The notes under the pieces were generated by a model. The model was not told the DNA's origin, did no database searches, and saw only the letters and a list, made by a program, of their open reading frames with translations. From Pseudophaeobacter sp. (GTDB lineage: Bacteria; Pseudomonadota; Alphaproteobacteria; Rhodobacterales; Rhodobacteraceae): a stretch of DNA of 64,000 nucleotides. Shown here one piece after another: positions 34,654 to 43,552 of this stretch. A program made the position numbers and the translations under genes. The DNA lies in NCBI GenBank assembly GCA_027019165.1, contig JALUXC010000008.1, positions 186,001 through 250,000 of the forward strand, given 5' to 3'. Position 1 is the stretch's first letter; each line of letters opens with the position of its first letter.

Positions 34654-34932
34654 ATGCTATCCTGGATGGCCTGGACCTGGCCGACCGCTTTGGTCTTCAT
34701 CGGTATCTTTTCAGCGATCGCGGTGCTGATCGTGCTGGAAATCCGTCATCCCGGCGGCGCCATGCGCAAGGGCGCGCTAGGCCTCACCACAACGCGCGGG
34801 GACCGGCTCTTCATCAGCCTTCTGGGCACCGCCTATATCTTTCTGGCGTGGCTGGGCCTTGTGGGCATGCCGCTCTGGACCCCGCTTGGGCTTGCCATCG
34901 CCTGGGGCGTCTTCTGCTTCTGGAAGGTCTGA
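34654..34932 (+). CDS. Small DUF2160-like membrane protein (GlpU-like)
   Basis: 92 residues from the ATG at 34654, behind GGGAGG. Three predicted membrane segments (about 6-30, 55-72 and 75-90) around a basic loop, MRKGALGLTTTRGDRLFI. The size, motif TTTRGDRLF and position as last gene of the glycerol-type importer operon match the DUF2160/GlpU family, whose role is unknown; it may assist the importer. Its last codons and stop are part of a 28-bp tandem repeat, so the C-terminus may have been reshaped recently. Confidence 0.82.
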   Translation: MLSWMAWTWPTALVFIGIFSAIAVLIVLEIRHPGGAMRKGALGLTTTRGDRLFISLLGTAYIFLAWLGLVGMPLWTPLGLAIAWGVFCFWKV

Positions 34933-34973
34933 CCCTAGCGGGTACTTCTGGAAAGTCCGACCCTAGCGGGTCA
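34918..34973. repeat. 28-bp tandem duplication across the stop codon of the DUF2160-like gene
   Basis: Copy one is 34918-34945 and copy two 34946-34973, 24 of 28 bases identical and 24 of the first 26. Copy one holds the last codons (Phe-Trp-Lys-Val) and the TGA; the matching triplet in copy two is CGA. Each copy contains the near-palindrome GACCCTAGCGGGT, which may act as a small hairpin after the operon. Confidence 0.75.
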
Positions 34974-35070
34974 AGGAGGCCGCAGGCCCTGCCAAAGGCG
35001 GCTTGTCCTTGACGCGCAATGCCAAACACAATTGAAACGGGCCTTGAGGGCACACCTGCCCCTCAAGGCC
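34971..35070. repeat. Two-hairpin dispersed repeat, copy 2
   Basis: First palindrome TCAAGGA (34971-34977) with TCCTTGA (35006-35012); spacer motif ACACAATT (35026-35033); second palindrome GGCCTTGAGG (35040-35049) with CCTCAAGGCC (35061-35070) around GGGCACACCTGCCCC (35048-35062). That core differs from copy 1 (2347-2361) in one of 15 bases. The rest of the gene-free stretch up to 35275 holds only the next promoter region. Confidence 0.65.
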
Positions 35071-35235
35071 ATCTCAGCAAAAAAGCTCGATTTGCGGCAA
35101 TCGCACCAATCGCTGACTGCCAACGCCTCGCTCCCAGCAGAACAAAAGCGCGCGGAAGCGCACAATTTGACAACAGCCAAGGCATCCAAACGCAACTTCT
35201 AAAAAAGTAGTTTTCAACCCGTCGCGCTTTGCCTA

Positions 35236-35279
35236 GCATGAGCGGACGACCCAAAAGGACCAGGCATCAACGCTCATGC
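35236..35279. promoter_or_regulatory. 9-bp inverted repeat reaching the BlaI-type start codon
   Basis: GCATGAGCG (35236-35244) is the exact reverse complement of CGCTCATGC (35271-35279), and the second arm covers the ATG at 35276. It could be an operator for the encoded repressor or an RNA hairpin (26-base loop) that hides the start codon. Confidence 0.4.
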
Positions 35280-35671
35280 GAAAGAAACAGGACAAATCGC
35301 TTCTGACCGAGGTCGAACTCGAGTTCATGACCGTGATCTGGGAAACCGGGGGCGGCACCGTGCGGGATATCCTGGCGGAACTCAACAAGGTTCAGGAGCG
35401 CGCCTATACTTCGGTTGCCACGGTCCTAAAGATAATGGAGCAAAAGGGTTTTCTGACCAGCGAGCGGGCCGACCGTTCCTTGGTCTACCGCCCAGCCGTT
35501 CCCAAGGCAGAGTATCAGAAAACCTCGCTGAAAAACCTTTCGAGCAAACTCTTCAACGGAGCGCCGGCGGCCCTTGTTGCCCGGCTGGTCGATGATGAGG
35601 ACGTGACCGACGAAATGCTCGAGGAAATGCGGGCGCTTCTGGAGGAAAGGCTGGGGGACAATGCAAACTGA
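35276..35671 (+). CDS. BlaI/MecI/CopY-type transcriptional repressor
   Basis: 131 residues. The winged helix shows LTEVELEFMTVIWETGGGTVRDIL and AYTSVATVLKIMEQKGFLTSERADRSLVYRPAVP, the family signature (TVxTxLxRLxxKG position). The C-terminal helix is the dimerisation segment that partner peptidases cleave (between about 90 and 105). The stop overlaps the M56 peptidase start, the standard repressor-sensor arrangement. The family represses beta-lactamase or, in copper systems, CopY targets; none of those is in the window, so its target is open. Confidence 0.9.
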   Translation: MRKKQDKSLLTEVELEFMTVIWETGGGTVRDILAELNKVQERAYTSVATVLKIMEQKGFLTSERADRSLVYRPAVPKAEYQKTSLKNLSSKLFNGAPAALVARLVDDEDVTDEMLEEMRALLEERLGDNAN

Positions 35672-36809
35672 TGCTCTGCTGAATGCCTATATCGATCTGA
35701 ACATCCTGCTGCTTGCAGGGGCGCTGCTCTGGCTTGCCTTGCGCAGTGGACTGGCGCGCACGCGCCTTGGCAAGGCCTACCGCCCGCAACTGCGATTGCT
35801 GAATGCCGTGACGCTCTTGCTGGCCCTATCACCGCTCCTGGTTCTGGCCCTGACGCGCGTGTTGGCCCATCCTTCGCCGAATTTGTCTGATCTACTGGTT
35901 GCCCAATACCTGCAAGGCAATGTCGGGATGAGCGCAGTGCGCTTCGAAGGCCTCTTGGGTCTGCGCGAAGACTTCGTTCGGACCCTTCTGAACGGCCAGG
36001 CCCCCTGGGCGCGCCTGCTGGTCCTCGGCTTTGCTACCGGTAGCCTCATTTGCTTTTTTCAGCTGGCGATCTCGGTCGTAAGACTGCGAAAGAGTCTGAC
36101 GCGGTCCTTCCCCTGGAAGCGAATCGGGCGCACGCGGCTGCTCTTGTCGGACGAAGCCCGCGTTGCCTATTCCACGCGCGGCATTTGGGCACGTTACGTT
36201 GTGCTGCCCACATCCCTTCTGGAACACCCCAAGGACTTGCGCCTGTCGGTTGCTCATGAGCTGCAGCATTTCCGGCAGCGCGATATCGAGTGCGAATTCC
36301 TGCTCAGTGCACTACGCCCGCTCCTGTTCTGGAACCCGGCCTTCTATCTCTGGCGCCGCGAAGTCAGGCTGCTGCGTGAATTTGCCTGCGACCAAGCCCT
36401 GAAAAGCCGCCCCGGATTTGATCTGCGCGGCTATTGCGAATGCCTGATACGGGCCTGTGCCAAAGCCTCCAGAGATCCGGTTCTGTTTGCGCGCCGCAGT
36501 CCGACCGTGGCCCTGGTGGACCGCCGGGAAACACGCCGTGGTTCATCCGCATTGGCGCGCAGGCTGCGTGCCGTGACAGCCCCGCAGCCGCACTCCACCG
36601 ACACCTTTGGCTGGACGTTGGTCTCCGGGCTGCTGGTCGCCGCTGTCATCATGACGGCCCTTCTCCTGCAACGGCCCGCGGACTGGAGCCATGACCGGAT
36701 CATGCTTTCGACCATCGTCAACCTTGAACGCATGGCAAGCCGCGCATCAGGTACCCCCGCGACAGCGGTCAGCGCATTGTCCGGCAGCTTTGCCGTATCA
36801 AGCCGCTAG
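35661..36809 (+). CDS. M56-family (BlaR1-like) membrane metallopeptidase
   Basis: 382 residues. Several N-terminal membrane segments (about 12-30, 45-66, 118-140), then the zinc motif HELQH at 199-203 with the downstream glutamate in LREFACDQAL, typical M56 layout. One further membrane helix is near residue 320-340 (GWTLVSGLLVAAVIMTALLL). There is no C-terminal penicillin-binding sensor domain of the BlaR1 kind, so it is a bare integral-membrane protease. It should cleave the BlaI-type repressor encoded by the overlapping upstream gene when its signal is sensed. Signal unknown. Confidence 0.87.
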   Translation: MQTDALLNAYIDLNILLLAGALLWLALRSGLARTRLGKAYRPQLRLLNAVTLLLALSPLLVLALTRVLAHPSPNLSDLLVAQYLQGNVGMSAVRFEGLLGLREDFVRTLLNGQAPWARLLVLGFATGSLICFFQLAISVVRLRKSLTRSFPWKRIGRTRLLLSDEARVAYSTRGIWARYVVLPTSLLEHPKDLRLSVAHELQHFRQRDIECEFLLSALRPLLFWNPAFYLWRREVRLLREFACDQALKSRPGFDLRGYCECLIRACAKASRDPVLFARRSPTVALVDRRETRRGSSALARRLRAVTAPQPHSTDTFGWTLVSGLLVAAVIMTALLLQRPADWSHDRIMLSTIVNLERMASRASGTPATAVSALSGSFAVSSR

Positions 36810-36988
36810 AAACGACCTCGGCGTCTCTTAAAGGCGGGCGTTTGTGCAATATGATTGTCAAGCACCCCCCCAAGGACGTCTGCATATCCTCTGCCCGCAA
36901 GAAGAGCACGGATGTTGGATATTGTTTTCCAAAGCTTTGCAGATGGGAAAAAAGCTCCTATCAAGGCTTTTAGGAGGACCCGAACCGA

Positions 36989-37651
36989 ATGAAGCTCAAT
37001 CCCGTCGACATATCAAAAACCGCCTCGGCATCTTCGATCGTCTTTGAAGCTCTGCGCAAGGCGATCATCGAGGGGGACCTGAAGGTGGGTGAACCCCTGC
37101 GCCAGGATGAAATCGCGGGTATGTTCAACACGAGCCGAATTCCGGTGCGCGAAGCAATTTCTCGCCTCGAAGAGCAGGGGCTTGTCAAAACCCAGCGCTA
37201 CAAGGGGGCCGTCGTTGCCGGGCTTTCCGCCGAAGAAGCCCATGAAATCTTCGACTTCAGGGCGCTGATCGAACCGGAAGTCATCCGCCGGGCCGTGCCT
37301 CAGATGTCGCAAGAGACTCTGCAACGCGCCAAAGAATGCCTCGAGGCTTTTTCAGCCTCTGACGATCCGATGACCTGGGGTCGGTTGAACCGGGATTTCC
37401 ACTCAGAACTCTATCAAGCCAGCGGTCTGCAATATCATCTCGATGCGATCGACAATGCGATGGATAGGGTTGACCGCTATCTTCGGACCCAATTGGTTCT
37501 GTCAAACGGCATGAAACGTGCTCATGAAGAGCACGAGGCGATCTGGACTGCATGCAACGTCGGCGATGCCGCGCTGGCCGCGGAGTTGACCCAGCGCCAT
37601 ATTCTGGATGCGCGCGACATGTTGATGGAGAACATCGCATCCTTGCGCTAG
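36989..37651 (+). CDS. GntR-family regulator, FCD (FadR/VanR) subfamily
   Basis: 220 residues. N-terminal winged helix: LREQ-like EPLRQDEIAGMFNTSRIPVREAISRLEEQGLV (about 33-65), then the FCD all-helical effector domain from residue 80 with the metal-binding pattern NRDFHSELYQASG and a His pair near HEEHEAIW and QRHILDAR. FCD proteins sense small organic acids. AGGAGG lies 11 bases upstream. Upstream interval 36810-36988 shows no clear operator. Target presumably the adjacent ketopantoate-reductase-like gene or the flavoprotein-peptidase group. Confidence 0.9.
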   Translation: MKLNPVDISKTASASSIVFEALRKAIIEGDLKVGEPLRQDEIAGMFNTSRIPVREAISRLEEQGLVKTQRYKGAVVAGLSAEEAHEIFDFRALIEPEVIRRAVPQMSQETLQRAKECLEAFSASDDPMTWGRLNRDFHSELYQASGLQYHLDAIDNAMDRVDRYLRTQLVLSNGMKRAHEEHEAIWTACNVGDAALAAELTQRHILDARDMLMENIASLR

Positions 37652-37835
37652 GATCCTGTTCGGATCCAGCATCGCAAACTTATCGCAAATTTCCGAATGG
37701 AAATCTCTTTGTGATCTCAACGATTGCCTGTAGTAATTCCGGTGCGACACAGCTTGACGTCGGGTCCTCCACCTGTGTGGATCAAGGCGAGATCTTGCGT
37801 CGCAGGAACCTTGGTCTGCTTGGGAGAACTCTCGG

Positions 37836-38876
37836 TTGAACACACCGCCCCGGAAAATTGCGATCCTTGGCGCTGGTGCCATCGGCTGCTTTCTTGGGGC
37901 ACATTGGGCACCTGTTTGTTTTGCGGCAGGAACGACCCTGACACTGGTCGGACGACGGACAATCTGGGACAAGATGGAACCGGGTCCTCTCAAGGTTACG
38001 GGGGGCGAAAAGGTGGAGACCCAACTGTCGCTGCTAGATCTGCAAGACAGTCCAGCCGCTCTCCGCGATGCGGATCTCATCCTTTTGACTCACAAATCGA
38101 CAGGGCTCGAACAATCCATTGAAGAGATCAGAACTCATGCGGCCGAGACGGCGACGATTGTCTCCTTGCTGAATGGCGTCTCTCCAGTCGATCGCTTGCG
38201 CACTGCCCTGCCAAGACACCGCATCGTTGCCGGGATGGTGCCTTTCAACGTGGTCTGGAAATCCCGTGATCACCTGCATCGCTCCAGCACCGGAGAACTG
38301 GCGGTCGAGCGCTGCGAGGCAACCGAGGCTCTCGCACACCTGGTCGCGGGAACGGGTGTCCCCGCACAGCTTCAGGCCGATTTAAGGCCACTCCAATACG
38401 GCAAACTGCTGCTCAATCTGATCAACCCGATCAATGCCCTCAGCGGGTTGCCCCTGCATGACATGCTGTGCCAGCGAGGCTACAGGCGCATTTACTCGGA
38501 AGTCCTTCGCGAGGCGTTGAACGTCTACGATGCGGCGCAAATTCGTTGGCGCAGGGTTGGCCCTTTTTCGCCGCGGCTGGTTCAGCGCCTGCTCTTGCTG
38601 CCGGATGCTGTTTTCAACACCACCCTGCTGAAACTGCAAAAGCTGGACCGTGCCTCCATGACCTCAATGGCGGCGGACATGGCCGCAGGGCGCCCGACGG
38701 AAATCGACACCCTTACCAATGAAATCTTGCGTCTTGCAAAGCAATCGGGCACCCCAGCGCCCGTTAACGCCTCCATTTCAGAGCTGGTAAGCCGTGCAGA
38801 AGCAGTTCCACACCCGGCTCGGGACTGGACGGCTCATTCACTCCTTGAACAGCTGGGTCTCAAAAATGAGCGTTGA
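37836..38876 (+). CDS. Ketopantoate reductase-like (PanE/ApbA family) oxidoreductase
   Basis: 346 residues from a TTG (37836). GAGAIGCFLG (12-21) is the NADP-binding motif and LVGRR that follows fits NADPH. The family lysine is in QYGKLLLNLINPINALSGLP, with the catalytic block intact. The C-terminal domain contains AADMAAGRPTEIDTLTNEIL, the usual substrate-site stretch (GRxTEIDxLNG). It is longer than PanE (about 300), with an extra segment around residues 200-260, and belongs to a regulator-linked catabolic group, so it may reduce a substrate other than ketopantoate. The gene end overlaps the TetR gene by 11 bases. Confidence 0.85.
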   Translation: MNTPPRKIAILGAGAIGCFLGAHWAPVCFAAGTTLTLVGRRTIWDKMEPGPLKVTGGEKVETQLSLLDLQDSPAALRDADLILLTHKSTGLEQSIEEIRTHAAETATIVSLLNGVSPVDRLRTALPRHRIVAGMVPFNVVWKSRDHLHRSSTGELAVERCEATEALAHLVAGTGVPAQLQADLRPLQYGKLLLNLINPINALSGLPLHDMLCQRGYRRIYSEVLREALNVYDAAQIRWRRVGPFSPRLVQRLLLLPDAVFNTTLLKLQKLDRASMTSMAADMAAGRPTEIDTLTNEILRLAKQSGTPAPVNASISELVSRAEAVPHPARDWTAHSLLEQLGLKNER

Positions 38877-39519
38877 TGTACTTCCCAGCCTTTGCCTTGG
38901 CCCTTTGAAAACGCGGGAAACCCCAAAACAGGCCCGCGCCGTGCAGCGCATTCATTTGATCCTCAACACGACCGCGCATCTGTTGTCTGAAATCCCGTTG
39001 CCAACAATCACAACAACAATGATTGCCAATCGGGCCGGAATTCCCGTCAGCTCAATCTACCGCTACTTTTCGGATGTCACGCATGTTCTGCGAGAACTCT
39101 ACCTGCAAAGCGCCCAGGAACTGCGAGATCTCATAGTTGACATTGCGGATGACAGGCAGACGTGGCCCGGCTGGCGGGACCGACTGCGGCAGATCATCCT
39201 CGCTCAGAGGGGACATATACAGAACAATCCACACTATGCTCCGCTGCTGATGCACTTCGTTTCTCAACGCCCGGCCGTGGCGGCGGAAGATCGGGAACGT
39301 GAATATGTCACCGATCTTCTAGAGACCCGCTGGGGTCAGGGGCTGGACGGGTTTCACGGTGGTGACCCCAGAGTTGTCGCGAAAACGGTGCTGCAGATCG
39401 CTGTCGCCATGGAAGATCTGATCGCGGCTCAGGCAACACCCTATCGGGCCGATATCTTTGCCGAAGAAACCCTCACCATTCTGACCTCCTACCTGGCCAA
39501 CTATTTGTCCGACACCTGA
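38866..39519 (+). CDS. TetR-family transcriptional regulator
   Basis: 217 residues from the ATG at 38866, inside the end of the previous gene (frame open from 38794). The helix-turn-helix is in residues about 25-60: LPTITTTMIANRAGIPVSSIYRYFSDVTHVLREL. The remainder is helical with a PHYAPLLMHFVSQRP stretch, as in TetR effector domains. Translational coupling with the reductase gene suggests it is a feedback regulator of that unit. Confidence 0.88.
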   Translation: MSVDVLPSLCLGPLKTRETPKQARAVQRIHLILNTTAHLLSEIPLPTITTTMIANRAGIPVSSIYRYFSDVTHVLRELYLQSAQELRDLIVDIADDRQTWPGWRDRLRQIILAQRGHIQNNPHYAPLLMHFVSQRPAVAAEDREREYVTDLLETRWGQGLDGFHGGDPRVVAKTVLQIAVAMEDLIAAQATPYRADIFAEETLTILTSYLANYLSDT

Positions 39520-39532
39520 GGACCAGATCAGG

Positions 39533-41188
39533 TCAGGCGACCGTACCTGACCGCCCGACCTGCCGCCCCGAGAAAATACATCCGCCAAGGAAGGTGCCTT
39601 CCAGAGCGTTGTAGCCGTGGTAGCCACCGCCGCCAAAGCCCGCGACTTCGCCTGCCGCAAACAGCCCCGGAATGGTGTTCCCCTCCGCGTCGATCAACTG
39701 CCCGTTCAGATCGGTCTGCAACCCGCCAAGCGTTTTGCGAGTGATGATGTTGAGTTTCACCCCGATGAGCGGCCCGTTTTCCGGGTCCAGAATGCGATGC
39801 GGTTTCGCCGTGCGCATCAGTTTGTCCCCGCGATAGTTGCGCGCGGCGTGAATCGCCATCATCTGCGCATCCTTTGAGAAGGGATTGGCGATCTGCGCAT
39901 CCCGCGCCGTGATCTCGGCGCGGATCTTTTCAAAGTCCAAAAGGCTATTGCCTTCCAGAGCGTTCATCTTGGCCACCAGATCATCCAGCCTGTCGGCGAC
40001 AACAAAGTTCTCGCCGTGCTCCTTGAAAGCCTCCACATTGGGCGTGGCCTTTTTGTTCAAGAGCCGCTGCTTGAGCACCTGTTTCCAGCTTTTGGATGCC
40101 AGGTCCGGGTTCTGCTCGGATCCGGACAGGGCGAACTCCTTCTTGATGATCTTCTGCGTGGTGATGAACCAGGAGTAATCATAACCCGTTGCAAGAATGG
40201 CTTTCAGCGTGCCAAGGCTGTCAAACCCCGGCATCGCAGGCGGGGCAAAGCGGTTACCGTTTGCATCAAACCACATCGACGAAGGACCCGGCAGAATGCG
40301 GATCCCGTGGTTGGGCCAGATCGGATCCCAGTTCTTGACGCCTTCGGTGTAGTGCCACATGCGATCAGAATTGATGACATGGCCGCCGGCCGCTTGCGTG
40401 ATGGCCACCATGCGCCCGTCCACATGGGCTGGAACGCCTGAGATCATCTCTTTGGGCGCAGGTCCAAGCCGCTCAACAGGCCAAGCCTTGCGAACCAAGT
40501 CCAGGTTTCCGCCGATCCCGCCCGAAGCCACGACAACGCTGGCCGCGCGCAGCTCAAAATCCCCGACCACATCACGGTTTGTCTTCTGACCTCGGGCGCT
40601 GCCATCCTCAGCCAGAATTTCTCCGCTGATCCCTTTGCAGGCCCCGTTTTCCATCAAGAGCTGCGAACACCGGTGGCGGAACTTAAGGGTAATCCGCCCG
40701 GCCTTCTCATGCTCGCGCACACGTCGCTCGAAGGGCTCCTGCGTGCCCGGCCCCACGCCCCAGGTCAGATGAAACCGCGGAACAGAGTTGCCATGCCCCG
40801 ACGCAAAGGAGCCGCCGCGTTCGGCCCAGCCCACGATGGGAAACCAGCGCATTCCCATGGCGTGCAGCCAGGGGCGCATCTCTCCGGCGGCAAAGTCGAT
40901 GTAGCTTTCCGCCCATTTGCGCGGCCAATGGTCCTCGTCCCGGTCAAAACCGGCGCTGCCCATCCAGTCGGAATAGGCCAACTCGCGGCTGTCACGAATA
41001 CCCATGCGCCGCTGCTCAGGGCTGTCGATCATCAAAAGGCCACCCAGCGACCAGAAGGCCTGCCCACCGAGGAATCCTTCGGGTTCCTGATCGACGATGA
41101 TAACGCTCTTGCCCCGATCTGCGAGTTCTGCTGCTGCCACCAGCCCCGCCAGACCGCCCCCTACGATGATTGCATCCGCTTCTTGCAT
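39533..41188 (-). CDS. FAD-binding dehydrogenase, KstD/flavocytochrome-c-like
   Basis: 551 residues. N-terminal FAD fold AIIVGGGLAGLVAAAELADRGKSVIIVDQE (6-35). The long family-specific part (SLGGLLMIDSPEQRRMGIRDS, RFHLTWGVGPGTQEPFERRV) and the C-terminal GLFAAGEVAGFGGGGYHGYNALEGTFLGGCIFSGR define the FAD-binding dehydrogenase group related to 3-ketosteroid-1-dehydrogenase. Reaction expected: removal of two hydrogens next to a carbonyl, or fumarate-reductase-type reduction. The substrate is not evident. Divergent from the NTF2-like and peptidase genes (209-base interval). Confidence 0.88.
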   Translation of the reverse strand: MQEADAIIVGGGLAGLVAAAELADRGKSVIIVDQEPEGFLGGQAFWSLGGLLMIDSPEQRRMGIRDSRELAYSDWMGSAGFDRDEDHWPRKWAESYIDFAAGEMRPWLHAMGMRWFPIVGWAERGGSFASGHGNSVPRFHLTWGVGPGTQEPFERRVREHEKAGRITLKFRHRCSQLLMENGACKGISGEILAEDGSARGQKTNRDVVGDFELRAASVVVASGGIGGNLDLVRKAWPVERLGPAPKEMISGVPAHVDGRMVAITQAAGGHVINSDRMWHYTEGVKNWDPIWPNHGIRILPGPSSMWFDANGNRFAPPAMPGFDSLGTLKAILATGYDYSWFITTQKIIKKEFALSGSEQNPDLASKSWKQVLKQRLLNKKATPNVEAFKEHGENFVVADRLDDLVAKMNALEGNSLLDFEKIRAEITARDAQIANPFSKDAQMMAIHAARNYRGDKLMRTAKPHRILDPENGPLIGVKLNIITRKTLGGLQTDLNGQLIDAEGNTIPGLFAAGEVAGFGGGGYHGYNALEGTFLGGCIFSGRQVGRSGTVA

Positions 41189-41397
41189 CCCGTGCCTCCC
41201 CTGCTTCTCGACTGCGCGCCCTCCGATGCTCCAGATCTATCAGCGTGACGACAGCCTGCCCAGCAGGACCAAAGGTAAGCGTGCCACCATTTTCGACATT
41301 TCGAGCACAGGTTCCACTAAGCAGATCTACGGTCTCGACGGCAGCTACCGGTACGGAATATGTTCATCGCGACAGGGTGTTGAATAGGTATGACTAA

Positions 41398-41835
41398 GTG
41401 ACCAGCAAGACTGAACTAGTGCGCTTTTGGGTGGAAGAAGTATGGGGCAAGGACAACGATAGCATGCTGGACGAGATGTTCTCGTCCGATACCAAGGCAA
41501 GCGGTCCCGTCTCCAACGTGGCAGGTAAGGACTTTCGATCGAACGATATTGTCTCGGCATTGAAATCCCTGTTTCAATGTCCGCCTGAGCTGACTTTCAC
41601 CGTGCTCGAAGAATTGGGCGACTGGGTGATCACCTGTTTCAATGTGGCCGTGAATGACCACCCGCTCCGCCCACCGTTTGAATTCGACGGCCAGATGGTG
41701 TTCCGGATCACCGACGGAAAGATCGCGGAGATTCACTCCAACCTCAATTACATCAAGATGTTCGAAGGCTTGGGCCAGATGCCCGAAGACACTCTTCTGG
41801 TGGCATTGACCGGGGCAGAACTGGACTGGAAGTAA
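41398..41835 (+). CDS. NTF2/SnoaL-like small protein
   Basis: 145 residues from a GTG at 41398. The pattern is that of the cone-shaped SnoaL/NTF2 fold: an N-terminal helix (ELVRFWVEEVWGKDNDSMLDEMF), a middle helix (IVSALKSLFQ) and strands ELTFTVLEELGDWVITCFNV and GQMVFRITDGKIAEIHSNLNYIKMF. Such proteins act as small isomerases, cyclases or hydrolases, or only bind ligand. Gene precedes the M20 peptidase by about 80 bases and is divergent from the flavoprotein. Function unknown. Confidence 0.75.
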   Translation: MTSKTELVRFWVEEVWGKDNDSMLDEMFSSDTKASGPVSNVAGKDFRSNDIVSALKSLFQCPPELTFTVLEELGDWVITCFNVAVNDHPLRPPFEFDGQMVFRITDGKIAEIHSNLNYIKMFEGLGQMPEDTLLVALTGAELDWK

Positions 41836-41917
41836 AAGGTCTGTCACAGCTTGCGGAATGAAGTGATGGCAGCGCCTCCAGCTGCCGAAACATGACAGAT
41901 CCAAAGGCCCAGATCAG

Positions 41918-43330
41918 ATGAGCAACACGTCCTTCCCTGACCGCAGCGGCGCGATTGCACGCGCCGAAGCCTATTTTGACCGCGGTACCTTTCAAAGCGA
42001 TCTGGCCGATTGGGTCACCTACCCGACCGAGAGCCAGAACCCCGACAGCGGCCCCGAGCTGACGCGCTACCTGCAAAACGCCACCCGGCCGAGGCTCGAG
42101 GCTGCCGGCTTCACATGTCAGATTTTTGAAAACCCCGTACCTGGCGGGGGCCCTTTGCTGGTGGGAGAGCGGATCGAGGATCCAGGTTTGACCACCATCC
42201 TGAGCTACGGACATGGTGATGTGGTGCGCGGCCAGGGCGACCAATGGCGCGACGGTCTTGCGCCCTTTCAGCTGACTGAAGAGGGCGATCGCCTCTATGG
42301 CCGCGGAACGGCTGACAACAAAGGGCAACACCTGATCAATATTGCTGCTCTTGAGGCCGTCATTGCCGAACGCGGGCACCTTGGCTTCAACGTCCGTATC
42401 GTGGTCGAGATGTCCGAGGAGACCGGCTCCGCCGGGCTTGGCGACTTCTTTCGCGCGCAGAAAGACCGCCTGAAGGCTGACGTCCTGATCGCCTCGGACG
42501 GGCCGCGCCTGCAGCCGGAAACTCCGACCATGTTCATGGGCTCACGCGGAGGGGTGAATTTCGATCTGGTGGTCGATCTGCGCGAAGGAGCACACCACTC
42601 GGGCAACTGGGGTGGCCTGCTGGCAGACCCCGCGATGATCCTTGCACATGCGCTTACCGCCATCTGCGACCGCCGTGGTCAGATCCAGATCCCCGAGTGG
42701 CGTACCACCAGCCTGACAGATAGCGTGCGCGCGGCCCTTGACGGCTTGCCGATCGAAGGGAAAAGCGGCCCAAAAGTTGACCCGGACTGGGGCGAAGAGA
42801 GTCTCACACCCGCCGAACGTGCCTTCGGCTGGAATTCATTTGCGGTTCTGGCAATGACCAGTGGTGTGCCCGAGGCTCCGGTCAATGCGATCTCAGGGCG
42901 GGCGCGGGCCACCTGCCAGCTGCGTTATGTGGTTGGCACCGATCCTGACGATATCCTTCCGGCGCTGCGTCGGCACCTGGACCGCCACGGGTTTGAAACC
43001 GTCGAGATCGTGCCCGACAAAGGCGGCCCCTTCAAAGCCACCCGGCTTGACCCGGAGCACCCTTGGGTCGAATTCGTCGCAGGCTCGCTGACCCGCACCG
43101 CAGGCCAGCCGCCGCATGTCCTGCCCAACCTTGCCGGGTCGCTGCCGAACGATTGCTTTGCCGATATCCTTGGCCTGCCAACCGTTTGGATCCCCCACTC
43201 CTATCGTGGCTGCTCGCAACATGCCCCGAACGAGCACGTCCTGAAGCCCCTGTGCCGTGATGCGCTGCGGCTGATGGCTGGGCTGTTCTGGGATCTGGCT
43301 GAAGCGGACACCCTGCCCACAGCCGAGTGA
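41918..43330 (+). CDS. M20-family zinc peptidase/deacylase
   Basis: 470 residues. The metal ligands are in SYGHGDVV, in [25 protein letters not shown] (the catalytic Glu pair), in the SDGPRL stretch and the final His in SQHAPNEHV. The dimerisation lid is in the middle (about 215-330, starting with [10 protein letters not shown]). Length fits dipeptidase or N-acyl-amino-acid hydrolase members of M20. It is a cytoplasmic enzyme; no signal peptide. The neighbouring peptide importer further downstream makes a peptide or N-acyl amino acid a reasonable substrate. Confidence 0.93.
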   Translation: MSNTSFPDRSGAIARAEAYFDRGTFQSDLADWVTYPTESQNPDSGPELTRYLQNATRPRLEAAGFTCQIFENPVPGGGPLLVGERIEDPGLTTILSYGHGDVVRGQGDQWRDGLAPFQLTEEGDRLYGRGTADNKGQHLINIAALEAVIAERGHLGFNVRIVVEMSEETGSAGLGDFFRAQKDRLKADVLIASDGPRLQPETPTMFMGSRGGVNFDLVVDLREGAHHSGNWGGLLADPAMILAHALTAICDRRGQIQIPEWRTTSLTDSVRAALDGLPIEGKSGPKVDPDWGEESLTPAERAFGWNSFAVLAMTSGVPEAPVNAISGRARATCQLRYVVGTDPDDILPALRRHLDRHGFETVEIVPDKGGPFKATRLDPEHPWVEFVAGSLTRTAGQPPHVLPNLAGSLPNDCFADILGLPTVWIPHSYRGCSQHAPNEHVLKPLCRDALRLMAGLFWDLAEADTLPTAE

Positions 43331-43552
43331 ACCATCAAGAAACTATTTGCATCGCTGTGCAGGTGTCCAAAATCAAACCGTCACACAGCGATGCCCTGTC
43401 AGGGCGTCCCGTTGGCAATTACAGTTTGCCACAGAGGCCGGACCAAAAAACAGGCAAAGGGTCTGGTTCGTTGCCCAATCCCTTCGCCAGCGCCAATTCA
43501 GCACGCTTCGTCGACGCTTGGCCATCACAATCTGCCCGGCTCTGGATCCATT

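Noticed and set aside
41398-41835. Idea that the NTF2-like protein is a ketosteroid isomerase partner of the KstD-like enzyme
   Set aside because: The catalytic Tyr/Asp pattern of ketosteroid isomerase cannot be recognised; the sequence is closer to general SnoaL-like proteins.
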